Shown here: in pieces, positions 43,034 to 50,805 of the stretch
How positions within the stretch are numbered: the stretch's first letter is position 1
How the letters are laid out: each line of letters opens with the position of its first letter
DNA from: an uncultured Chloroflexota bacterium
GTDB lineage: Bacteria > Chloroflexota > Chloroflexia > Thermomicrobiales > UBA6265
Length of the DNA stretch: 64,000 bases
Direction of reading: 5' to 3'
NCBI GenBank assembly: GCA_937901745.1
Contig: CALGSZ010000105.1
Location: forward strand, 186,001-250,000
Notes under the pieces: model-generated
Told to the model about the DNA's origin: nothing
The model's input: the letters and a program-made list of their open reading frames with translations, nothing else
The model's database searches: none
Program-made: the position numbers and the translations under genes

Positions 43034-45373
43034 GTGCTCACCGATCATTGGAACGCGACACTCGTACTCCTCGTCACGGCGTTGGCTGCCGCGCCGCTAA
43101 CTGCGCTTGCCGGATTTTGGCGCCGAACGCTCGCGACGCCGGTCGCGATTGTGACCACGGCGGCGGCGTTCGCGGCCGCGCTGTGGGGGTGGGCAGAAGG
43201 CGGCCCGACGCTCGACGCTCCCTGGGCGCCCGCCTGGAACCTCCGCCTCACCTTCGAGCTCGATGGGCTTGCCGCGCTGTATTCCCTCCTGGCCACGGGG
43301 ATCGGACTCGCCGTTGTCATCTATGCCTCGCGGTACATCCCCCTCCATCTAGCCCATTCGGAGCGGGATCAAGGGGATATCGTCCGGTTCTACGGGTTTC
43401 TGCTCCTCTTCATGGGCGCCATGGTCGGGCTGGTCATGGCGCAGGATCTCTTTCTCATTTTTCTTTTCTGGGATCTGACAGCGATCAGCTCGTATTTCCT
43501 GATCGGGTATGACTCGGAGCGGGAGGACGCGCGCGCATCCGCGCTGATGGCCTTCCTCATCACTGGCATCAGCGCCGTCTGCTTCTTGATCGGCGCGCTC
43601 CTGCTCTACAGCGAGTACGGCACCTTCGCGCTACCCGACCTGATGGCGCGCACCGAGTCGAGCCGGCTTGTCACGACCGCGGTGGCGCTCATTTCCGCGG
43701 CCGCGCTTGCCAAGAGCGCGCAAGCCCCGCTGCATTTCTGGCTCCCGCGCGCGATGGCCGCGCCGACTCCGGTGTCCGCCTATCTGCACTCGGCGGCGAT
43801 GGTCGCCGCTGGCGTATTTCTCTTGGGTCGCGTTCATCCGCTGCTGGAAAAGAGCGACGTGGTCATGAACGCCCTGGTCGTCATCGGCTTCGCCTCGATG
43901 GCGACGGGCGGCTGCCTCGCTCTGACCCGTAAAGTCCTCAAGCAACTCCTCGCCTATTCGACGATCTCGCAGTACGGCTATGTCGTCGTGATGCTCGGGA
44001 TCGGTGGAGCGGACGGCGCGGCTGCAGCGTCGTTCTACGTCATCGCCCACGCGCTGATGAAGTGCGCGCTCTTCTTGACAGCCGGCGCCGTTACCGAGGC
44101 CACCGGCCAGAAGGCATTGACCGGACTCGGCGGGCTGTGGCGGCGAATGCCGCTCCTCGCGGTGGGCAGCGGCGCGGCAGCGGCCGGACTCGCGGCGCTA
44201 CCGCTCACCGCCGGCTTCTTCAAGGACGAGCTGTTCTTCAAGGCCGCGGATCATGAGGGCAACCCGATACGCTTGCTCGCCGTCGCCGGCGCGGCGCTCA
44301 CGTTCGCCTATAGCTGGCGCTTCTGGGGCGGCATCTTCGCCGGCCCGCTTCAAACCGAGCCGAAGCCGCTCTCGATCCGCCTAACCGCGCCCGTAGCTGT
44401 GCTCGGAGCGCTCGTCCTTCTCGGCGGCGTTTGGCCGCATCCGTTCGCTCGCCTCGCGGAAGACGCGGCAACCGTCACGGCGGGCACGCCCGTCCACATT
44501 GAGGTGGCGTATCACCTCGATAGCCGCGTCGAAAACGTCATGGCGATCGCCGCCATTGCGGTCGGATTGGTGCTGATCTTTTCCCGGCCGCTCTGGCAGC
44601 CGGCGCTGGTCGCGATCTCCACCACGACAGTGCGATTTGGGCCGGAGCGCCTGTACTGGGCCGTTCTGCTCGGTCTGAACCGGCTTTCCGACCGGATGCA
44701 CCGGATCGAGATCCATGACCTGCGCGGCAGAGTGGCGACGATCTTGCTGCCGGCTGGCCTCCTCGTCGGTGCGGGCGTCGCGGTGACGCCCGGCGGCGGT
44801 ACGTTCCGCATCGGCTCGCTGAGTAATGGAGATCTGCCCGAGGTCTTGATGCTAACGGTGGCCGCGCTAGCCGCCATCACCGCGGCGCTGGCTCGGGATC
44901 ACCTCTCGCTCGCGCTCGTCCTGTCGGGCGTCGGCTTCAGCCTTGCCGTCGTCTACGCCCTGCTCGGCTCCCCAGACGTCGCGCTCGTCGCGGTTCTGAT
45001 CGAGACGATCTTCGCGCTCCTCTTCGTCGGGATGCTGGCGCTGCTTCCGCGCGAGGGCGACGAGGCAATCGCGGTCATCACCCGCGACCGAGAGCAGCGG
45101 CTGCAGGCCGATAACCGGGGGCGCGACGCGGTCCTGTCGGCGATCGCCGGCGGGCTGGCCTTCATCGTCGCCTGGGGCATTCTCTCCAAGCCCGCGCCAC
45201 TCGAAAGCGTGATCACCTCCCATATTCGGCTCGCGCCGGTGGCGCACGGGAAGGACATCGTGACCGTCATCCTGGCGGATTTCCGTGGCCTGGACACGAT
45301 GGGGGAGATCACTGTCATCGGCATCGCGTTCCTCGGGATCGCGACCTACCTGCGCCGGTGGAGGACCCGCTGA
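43034..45373 (+). CDS. mnhA: Mrp-type Na+/H+ antiporter subunit A
   Basis: A 779-residue polytopic membrane protein, homologous to complex I NuoL. The proton-antiporter core has LFWDLTAISSYFLIGYD, AKSAQAPLHFWLPRAMAAPTPVSAYLHSA (landmark parts AQAPLHFWLPRAM and PTPVSAYLHS) and LTAGFFKDELFF. The C-terminal third (from about residue 600) is the DUF4040/MbhE-like extension typical of MrpA. It couples proton entry to sodium export as part of the large Mrp complex. GTG 43034 has only a weak GGAA upstream. It overlaps mnhB by 1 base and stands behind a leader with a terminator. Confidence 0.9.
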   Translation: MLTDHWNATLVLLVTALAAAPLTALAGFWRRTLATPVAIVTTAAAFAAALWGWAEGGPTLDAPWAPAWNLRLTFELDGLAALYSLLATGIGLAVVIYASRYIPLHLAHSERDQGDIVRFYGFLLLFMGAMVGLVMAQDLFLIFLFWDLTAISSYFLIGYDSEREDARASALMAFLITGISAVCFLIGALLLYSEYGTFALPDLMARTESSRLVTTAVALISAAALAKSAQAPLHFWLPRAMAAPTPVSAYLHSAAMVAAGVFLLGRVHPLLEKSDVVMNALVVIGFASMATGGCLALTRKVLKQLLAYSTISQYGYVVVMLGIGGADGAAAASFYVIAHALMKCALFLTAGAVTEATGQKALTGLGGLWRRMPLLAVGSGAAAAGLAALPLTAGFFKDELFFKAADHEGNPIRLLAVAGAALTFAYSWRFWGGIFAGPLQTEPKPLSIRLTAPVAVLGALVLLGGVWPHPFARLAEDAATVTAGTPVHIEVAYHLDSRVENVMAIAAIAVGLVLIFSRPLWQPALVAISTTTVRFGPERLYWAVLLGLNRLSDRMHRIEIHDLRGRVATILLPAGLLVGAGVAVTPGGGTFRIGSLSNGDLPEVLMLTVAALAAITAALARDHLSLALVLSGVGFSLAVVYALLGSPDVALVAVLIETIFALLFVGMLALLPREGDEAIAVITRDREQRLQADNRGRDAVLSAIAGGLAFIVAWGILSKPAPLESVITSHIRLAPVAHGKDIVTVILADFRGLDTMGEITVIGIAFLGIATYLRRWRTR

Positions 45374-45807
45374 TGACGATAATGTCTCGCCACGTCGCTC
45401 GCCTCTTGCTGGCGCCCACCTGGATGGTCGCCCTGGCCGTCATGATCAAGGGGTACGCCGACACCGGCGACGGCTTCAGCGCGGGGATCATCGCTTCGCT
45501 TGGTGTGCTGCTCCAATACCTTGTCGTCGGCACGCGCGAGACCACGCAGCTGTTGCCCGTCCGCTACGCGCGCGAGGCCGCGCAGTTCGGACTGCTGATA
45601 GCGCTGCTCGTCACCTTCATCCCGGTCCTATGGGGCGATCCGATCCTAACTCACTACCCGAGGCCGGGTGAATCGGTCACCCATCTCGGCACGCTCGAGC
45701 TGCTAACGGCCGTGCTTTTCGACGTTGGCGTCTTCTTACTGGTCCTCGGCGTTGCCACAGGCGTCATTGACCTGATCGCTCGCTCGCGCGAACGGAGGCC
45801 AACATGA
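45373..45807 (+). CDS. mnhB: Mrp-type Na+/H+ antiporter subunit B
   Basis: A 144-residue membrane protein with four hydrophobic segments. Marks of MnhB: RLLLAPTWMVALAVMIKGY, TGDGFSAGIIASLGVLLQYL and HLGTLELLTAVLFDVGVFLLVLG. ATG 45373 overlaps the mnhA stop; GGAGG lies about 9 bases before it. It overlaps mnhC by 4 bp. Confidence 0.9.
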   Translation: MTIMSRHVARLLLAPTWMVALAVMIKGYADTGDGFSAGIIASLGVLLQYLVVGTRETTQLLPVRYAREAAQFGLLIALLVTFIPVLWGDPILTHYPRPGESVTHLGTLELLTAVLFDVGVFLLVLGVATGVIDLIARSRERRPT

Positions 45808-46274
45808 CGCTCGTGCTCGCATTCAGCATCGCCGTAATGTTCGGCGCCGGCGCATACCTGCTGCTGAAACACGACTTGATCCGAGTCGTGGCCGGGATGG
45901 TGCTCATCTCGAACGCGGCCAATCTCTTCATCATGTCGGCCGGCTTGTCCAAGGGCTCCGCGGCGATCTATCCGCTCCCGGAGGACGGATCGGTGAGCGA
46001 CCCGCTGGTCCAAGCCATGACGCTGACGGCGATCGTGATCAGCTTCGGAGTCTCCGCGCTCCTCTTGAGCCTCGTCTATCGCGTTTACCAAACGCACCGG
46101 TCCGTCGATATCGAGCAGCTCGCGGTGGCCGAAGAAGTGGAGACGCGGCAGCGGGAAGAGGCAGTAGCCGAGGCCGAAGAAGAGGTTCCCGTTGCCGAGG
46201 AGGAAGAGATGGCACTGGCCGAGCGCGGCGCGAACCCAGTACCGGTCAGCGTTAGCGAGAGCGAAGATAGGTAA
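45804..46274 (+). CDS. mnhC: Mrp-type Na+/H+ antiporter subunit C with long acidic tail
   Basis: A 156-residue NuoK-like membrane subunit: three hydrophobic helices (about 3-25, 28-50, 72-95) with LLLKHDLIRVVAGMVLISNAAN and DPLVQAMTLTAIVISFG. After residue about 105 comes a 50-residue Glu/Ala/Val-rich, charged and probably helical tail that ordinary MnhC (about 110 residues) lacks. ATG overlaps the mnhB stop (ATGA). Confidence 0.9.
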   Translation: MTLVLAFSIAVMFGAGAYLLLKHDLIRVVAGMVLISNAANLFIMSAGLSKGSAAIYPLPEDGSVSDPLVQAMTLTAIVISFGVSALLLSLVYRVYQTHRSVDIEQLAVAEEVETRQREEAVAEAEEEVPVAEEEEMALAERGANPVPVSVSESEDR

Positions 46275-46278
46275 CGGC

Positions 46279-47682
46279 ATGCTGGTGCTTCCGTTGGCAA
46301 TTTGCTGGTTCAGCGCGGTTGGCCTGGCCATCCTCGATGGTCGCCGGCCAACCGTGGCCTGGACCGCGGTTGGGGCACTCACGGCTGCGTTCGCCAGCAT
46401 CATCGTGCTCGCCACCGACGTTATTTCCGGCCAACCCCAACAGGTCGTGGCCGGAGGCTGGCTGCCGGGCGTCGGGATCGTCCTGCGCGCCGATGCGCTC
46501 GGCATCCTCTTCGCCATCGTCTCGCTTGGCGTTCTCCTGGCCGCGCTCCTCTTCGAGACCCTGGGCGGAGTGCGCTCGCGCTCCTTCCCGTCGCTGGTGA
46601 TGTTCCTCGCGACCGGCCTGACGGGCCTATTTCTCACGGGCGACGCGTTCAACTTCTACGTCTTCTTCGAGATCAGCATGATCGCCTCGTACGTGCTGAC
46701 GGCCTACGGCGAGGAGCGCCGCCAGCTGCGGGCGGCGGCCATCTTCGCGGTGGTCAATCTGCTCGGGTCGGTCCTGTTCCTGATCGCGATCGCCGCCCTC
46801 TACCACATCACCGGGCGGCTCGATCTCTTCGGCATCGGCGCGCGCATCACCGAGGTGCCGTCGCGCACCGTCGTTCTCAGCGCCGCGCTCGTCTTCGTCG
46901 CGTTTAGCGTCAAGCTCGGGCTCTTCCCCTTCCACTTCTGGCTCGCCGCGGTCTACACCGGTACCCGCCCGGCCGTGGCCGCGATTCTCAGCGGCGCCGT
47001 CGCCAACATTGGCGCCTACGGGCTGCTGCGCTTCGGCGCGGAGCTGCTGCCGCGCGAGCTCGGCTTTAGCTCCCCGGCACTCCTCGTCATCGGCTCCGCC
47101 AGCATCCTGTATGGCGGCCTACAAGCCCTTTCCCGCAATACGCTGCCCGAAGTCTTGGCCTACTCCTCGATTGGCCAAGCGGGGTACATCCTCTTGGCGC
47201 TCGGAATCGGCGAGCAGGTCGGCTACAGCGCCGCGGTGCTCTTCGCGATTGTCAACTCGCTCAACAAGGGGCTCTTGTTCCTCTCCGAGAATCTGCGCGG
47301 CTGGCTCGTCGGCGCGGCCTTCGCCGTCGGCGGCTTCAGCGTGGCGGGCGTGCCGCCAGCCGCCGGATTCGTCAGTAAGGCAGCACTCTTCCGAGCCGGC
47401 ATCGCCGAGGGGAGCGTACTGCTGATCATCTTGATCTTCCTCGGCGGGGCGCTCTCGTTCATCTACATGCTGCGATCGTATCAGCGCCGCTTCTGGGTCC
47501 CAGAGGCGCCGCCGGACGGTCAGCCGGCGGCACATGGATCTAGCCCGCTACGGGTGCGAGCCATCGTGGTCGCGCTCGCGCTGCTCGTGATTGCGCTCGG
47601 TGTCTGGCCGGAACCGCTGCTCGCCCTGAGTCGCGACGCGGCGGCGGTACTGCCACCAGTCTCCGTGGAGTCGGCACGATGA
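46279..47682 (+). CDS. mnhD: Mrp-type Na+/H+ antiporter subunit D
   Basis: A 467-residue NuoN/NuoM-like proton channel subunit with about 14 helices. Marks: FYVFFEISMIASYVLTAYG, SVKLGLFPFHFWLAAVYTGT, the loop with Lys in NSLNKGLLF and VAGVPPAAGFVSKAALF. ATG 46279 follows an AGGTAA; a longer frame runs back into mnhC but is not needed. It overlaps mnhE by 4 bp. Confidence 0.9.
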   Translation: MLVLPLAICWFSAVGLAILDGRRPTVAWTAVGALTAAFASIIVLATDVISGQPQQVVAGGWLPGVGIVLRADALGILFAIVSLGVLLAALLFETLGGVRSRSFPSLVMFLATGLTGLFLTGDAFNFYVFFEISMIASYVLTAYGEERRQLRAAAIFAVVNLLGSVLFLIAIAALYHITGRLDLFGIGARITEVPSRTVVLSAALVFVAFSVKLGLFPFHFWLAAVYTGTRPAVAAILSGAVANIGAYGLLRFGAELLPRELGFSSPALLVIGSASILYGGLQALSRNTLPEVLAYSSIGQAGYILLALGIGEQVGYSAAVLFAIVNSLNKGLLFLSENLRGWLVGAAFAVGGFSVAGVPPAAGFVSKAALFRAGIAEGSVLLIILIFLGGALSFIYMLRSYQRRFWVPEAPPDGQPAAHGSSPLRVRAIVVALALLVIALGVWPEPLLALSRDAAAVLPPVSVESAR

Positions 47683-48188
47683 GCGCGGGACGCATGGTGG
47701 CAGCCGGGGCCGGCCTGGCTGTCATCTACATGATGACGCTGGCGAGCACCCAACTCTGGGATTTCGCGATCGGCGTAATCCTCGCGGCCGGTGTGTTAGC
47801 CGTCTTTCGCACCTATCTTTTCGGCAACGCGAGTGTCCCAACTCCCGGCCAACCATCCATCATCCGCCGGGTGATCATGTTCTTTCCCTTCGCCCTCGTG
47901 GTCATCCGAAACATCATCCGCGAGACGCTTCAGGTCGCGCTCGTCACGCTTCATGTGCGGCCGCTGGTCAAGCCCGGAATTGTCGCCGTGCCGATCGGCG
48001 AGCGCACTCCGCTCGGTGTGACCGTCTCCGCACTCGTCGAGACGCTCGCTCCCGGCTCGTTCCTCGTCGAGGTCGACTGGGAGGAGCGGGTGATGCTGGT
48101 CCATCTCCTCGATGCCAGCGACCCGGACGCCGTCCGCGCCGAGATGCAAGACCTCTACGATCGCTGGCAGCGCCACGTCTTTCCGTAG
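47679..48188 (+). CDS. mnhE: Mrp-type Na+/H+ antiporter subunit E
   Basis: A 169-residue protein with two or three N-terminal membrane helices and a cytoplasmic C-terminal domain. Family stretches are FALVVIRNIIRETLQVALVTL, RPLVKPGIVAVPI, LGVTVSALVETLAPGSFLVEVDWEERVMLVHLLD (landmark parts SALVETLAPGS and MLVHLLD). ATGA overlap with mnhD. The operon stops here: the next gene is on the other strand and 4 bp away, so mnhF and mnhG are missing from the cluster. Confidence 0.9.
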   Translation: MSAGRMVAAGAGLAVIYMMTLASTQLWDFAIGVILAAGVLAVFRTYLFGNASVPTPGQPSIIRRVIMFFPFALVVIRNIIRETLQVALVTLHVRPLVKPGIVAVPIGERTPLGVTVSALVETLAPGSFLVEVDWEERVMLVHLLDASDPDAVRAEMQDLYDRWQRHVFP

Positions 48189-48192
48189 CCCG

Positions 48193-49380
48193 TCACGAGC
48201 GCGGCTCGGGCGTCTGATAGATCGTCTTTCCGCCGACACGAATCTCAACATCCACCAGGTACCGCCGGACGGCGTCCAGGTCCGGCTCGATGCCCAAGCC
48301 CGGCCGATCCGGCAGGGAGACCTGGCCGTTCGCGTCCCGCTCCAGGTGATCGCGCGTCACCTCGACCGCCAGCGACTTCGGCTCGACCGGATACTCGCAG
48401 ATGACGTGATCTTCGAGTCCGGCGTATGGATGGATCGACGCGGCGAGCGCCAGGTGGGTGGTAAAGGTGTGGTTGACGTAGGTGACGTCCCGCTGCGCCG
48501 CGTACTGGGCGACATCGTATGACGGCGAGATGCCACCGATCCGGCCAGCATCAATCTGGACATAGCCAATGCCGGCGTAGTCGATCATGTGCTTGGCCAT
48601 GTAGACATTGTGAGAGCCCTCGCCGCCAGCAAGCTTGACCGGCGCGCTCTCCTGGGCCAGCGTCGCGTACGCCTCGAGCGCTCCTGAGACGAACGGCTCC
48701 TCGAGCCACGTCGCCCCGAATTCCTTCAGCGCCGCGAGCCGTGCTCGCCCCTTCTCGACATCATCCTTCCAAACCGTGCCCGCATCGACGAGGAGAATGC
48801 CGTCCGGGCCGAGCCCTTCCCTCGCCGCGGCCACCTGATCGCGGTCGGCCTCGACGCTGCCGAGCCCGTACGGCCCCCAACCGAACTTCGCCGCGCGGTA
48901 TCCCGCCTCCCGAGCGCGCTTCGCTTTTTCGAGCGTCTCCTGAGGCGTATCCCCGAACAGCACCGAGGCATACGGCGTCTTTGGATAGGCGCGCTCGTAG
49001 CCGAGGAGGGTATAGACCGGCTCGCCCAGGCGCTTGCCGAGCAAGTCCCAGAGCGCGATGTCGATGCCGGAGAGGGTATGGTCGGCCTGCAAGAGATCGA
49101 GGCTGTTGGCCCGGACCAGGTCGCCGATGCGGCGGATGTCGTCGGGGCTCTCAATCACCTGCCCGAGCACGGAATCGCGCACCGGCTTGCAGGCGCTGTG
49201 CGACATCGGGCAGACGAAGCTGGCAATGCTCGTCAGCGGCGAGGCCTCGCACTCCCCCCAACCGACGTACTCACCGGCTTGAATTCGCACAAGCAGCAGG
49301 TCCTGGCTGCCGTCGCCGATGTCCAGCACTTCCGGCATTGAGCAGTAATAGAAATCGACCGCCTCGATCCGCGTCGCCAT
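48193..49380 (-). CDS. Mandelate racemase/muconate lactonizing family enzyme
   Basis: A 395-residue enolase-superfamily enzyme. N-terminal cap with VGWGECEASPL; barrel Lys in AAKFGWGPYG; metal ligands Asp in LLVDAGTVW, Glu in TWLEEPF and Glu in LAGGEGSHN; His in VNHTFTTHLALAA. Probably an acid-sugar dehydratase or racemase; substrate not deducible. AAAGGAGC precedes ATG 49380. It is not close in sequence to the enolase-family protein at 28028, which has a different Lys motif. Convergent with mnhE and in line with the MFS gene upstream. Confidence 0.85.
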   Translation of the reverse strand: MATRIEAVDFYYCSMPEVLDIGDGSQDLLLVRIQAGEYVGWGECEASPLTSIASFVCPMSHSACKPVRDSVLGQVIESPDDIRRIGDLVRANSLDLLQADHTLSGIDIALWDLLGKRLGEPVYTLLGYERAYPKTPYASVLFGDTPQETLEKAKRAREAGYRAAKFGWGPYGLGSVEADRDQVAAAREGLGPDGILLVDAGTVWKDDVEKGRARLAALKEFGATWLEEPFVSGALEAYATLAQESAPVKLAGGEGSHNVYMAKHMIDYAGIGYVQIDAGRIGGISPSYDVAQYAAQRDVTYVNHTFTTHLALAASIHPYAGLEDHVICEYPVEPKSLAVEVTRDHLERDANGQVSLPDRPGLGIEPDLDAVRRYLVDVEIRVGGKTIYQTPEPRS

Positions 49381-49457
49381 GCATGCTCCTTTCGATTCGC
49401 CGTTTCCGATCCGCCAGCGTAGCGATGGCGGAACGCTGCGGCCGGCGCCGCGACTTG

Positions 49458-50693
49458 TCAAGTGGTCGCGGCGTGCCGTGTCTCGCGCACGAGGAACGCG
49501 AGCGTCGCCGAGGCAGCGACGCCGACGATGGCGAGCACGACCGCGCTGCCGCGCAGCCCGGCAGCCCCGGCAATGGCGCCGACCGCGACCGGCCCCAGGA
49601 AGCCGCCAGCGTCGCCGATCAGACGCCAGAGCCCGAGAAACTCGCCAGTCGCCCCCTCCGGCGCGAGATCAGCGCCGAGGGTCATCATCGTGCCGGAGCC
49701 GAGTCCATTGCCGATTCCGACCACGGCAGTCGCCGCGAGGAGTGTGCTGAAGGAGTCGGTCAGGGGGATCAGCGCGACGCCACAGGCCATTACCGCGAAG
49801 CTCGGGACAGCTGCCGTCTTGCGGCCGTAGCGATCCATCAGGTGCCCGGCAGGGATGAACATCGCGACGTCGAGCAGCGAGGAGATGGTCATGATCAGGC
49901 CGACCTGCGCCGCGTCCAGGCCGATGACATCGGCGCCGAAGACCGGCACGAGAAAGAGCCGCCCGGCGCGGATCATCTGGGCAAGTGTCTGAGCGACGGC
50001 GGCGGCGGCAAGATCGCGGCGATTCTGGCGAAGCACCGCACCGACGACGCGCCAGCGCCCCCGCCCGCCGCCTTCGACGGGCTGCGGCGAATCGCGGGGG
50101 ATGTAGCGCACAGCGAGCGCGAGGGCGAACGCCGCAAGCAAACCTGAGGCGACGAACGAGGCGCGGTAGCTGAGCCAGGCGGCGAGCGCCCCGCCGACCG
50201 CCGGCCCCCCGAAGGTACCCATGCGGTTGATGCCGCCGAACACGGAGATCGCCCGCCCGCGCTCGCTGATCGGGATGGCCGTCGCGATGAAAGCGTGGCG
50301 AGAGAGGCCCCACATCGCGGTGCCGATCCCGGCCAGGACACGGGCTAGAACGAGAAGCCAGAAGTTGGAAACGACGGCGAGCGCGAGCGTGCTGACCGCG
50401 ACGAGCGCCGTGCCGATCGTCATCGTTCGCCGCAGCCCGAGCCGGCCGACGAGCGCGCCCGCCGGGACATCAGTCACGAGCGTCCCGAGCGCGGCCGCGC
50501 CAACGGCGAGACTGACGAGCGTGTAGGAGACGCCAAAGGTGGATGCGTAAAGCGGCAGGGTGGCGACCAGTACGCCCTGCCCGAACGCGAGGAGTGCGGC
50601 CGGCGCATAGACGGCTACCAGCAGCCCGGTATCGCGCGCTGCCTTTCGCTGTGTTGGCTTTGAATCGGTCACGCGTGTCAGACCATCGCCCAT
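49458..50693 (-). CDS. Major facilitator superfamily transporter
   Basis: A 411-residue MFS permease with 12 predicted helices. The loop 2-3 signature appears as GALVGRLGLRRTMTIG and the symmetric loop 8-9 as GHLMDRYGRKTAAV. GIGTAMWGLSRHAFIA and GLGSGTMMTLGADLAP suit drug/metabolite efflux members. Start taken at ATG 50693, the first Met after a basic leader; no ribosome-binding site is clear and longer starts exist to 50789. It lies 77 bp behind the enolase-family gene on the same strand and is divergent from the YfhO-like gene. Confidence 0.85.
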   Translation of the reverse strand: MGDGLTRVTDSKPTQRKAARDTGLLVAVYAPAALLAFGQGVLVATLPLYASTFGVSYTLVSLAVGAAALGTLVTDVPAGALVGRLGLRRTMTIGTALVAVSTLALAVVSNFWLLVLARVLAGIGTAMWGLSRHAFIATAIPISERGRAISVFGGINRMGTFGGPAVGGALAAWLSYRASFVASGLLAAFALALAVRYIPRDSPQPVEGGGRGRWRVVGAVLRQNRRDLAAAAVAQTLAQMIRAGRLFLVPVFGADVIGLDAAQVGLIMTISSLLDVAMFIPAGHLMDRYGRKTAAVPSFAVMACGVALIPLTDSFSTLLAATAVVGIGNGLGSGTMMTLGADLAPEGATGEFLGLWRLIGDAGGFLGPVAVGAIAGAAGLRGSAVVLAIVGVAASATLAFLVRETRHAATT

Positions 50694-50792
50694 CAAGCCG
50701 TGGAGCAGTCTCGCACGGCCGCTCGCTCGTATCAATGAGAACGTGGCGACGCGGTACCGACGCGCGATGGAACCAGCCTCCTCGCGCACCCG

Positions 50793-50805
50793 TACAATGT
50801 GGCGA
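50793..50805 (+). promoter_or_regulatory. -10 element placed for a leaderless transcript (YfhO-like gene)
   Basis: TACAAT at 50793-50798 ends 6 bases before ATG 50805, within CGTACAAT, the same octamer as at the midA-type gene (37105-37112). No ribosome-binding site. Confidence 0.5.

Noticed and set aside
48741..50147. 468-residue open frame on the plus strand
   Set aside because: It runs antisense through the enolase-family and MFS genes; the translation is Arg/Pro/Ala-rich without motif.
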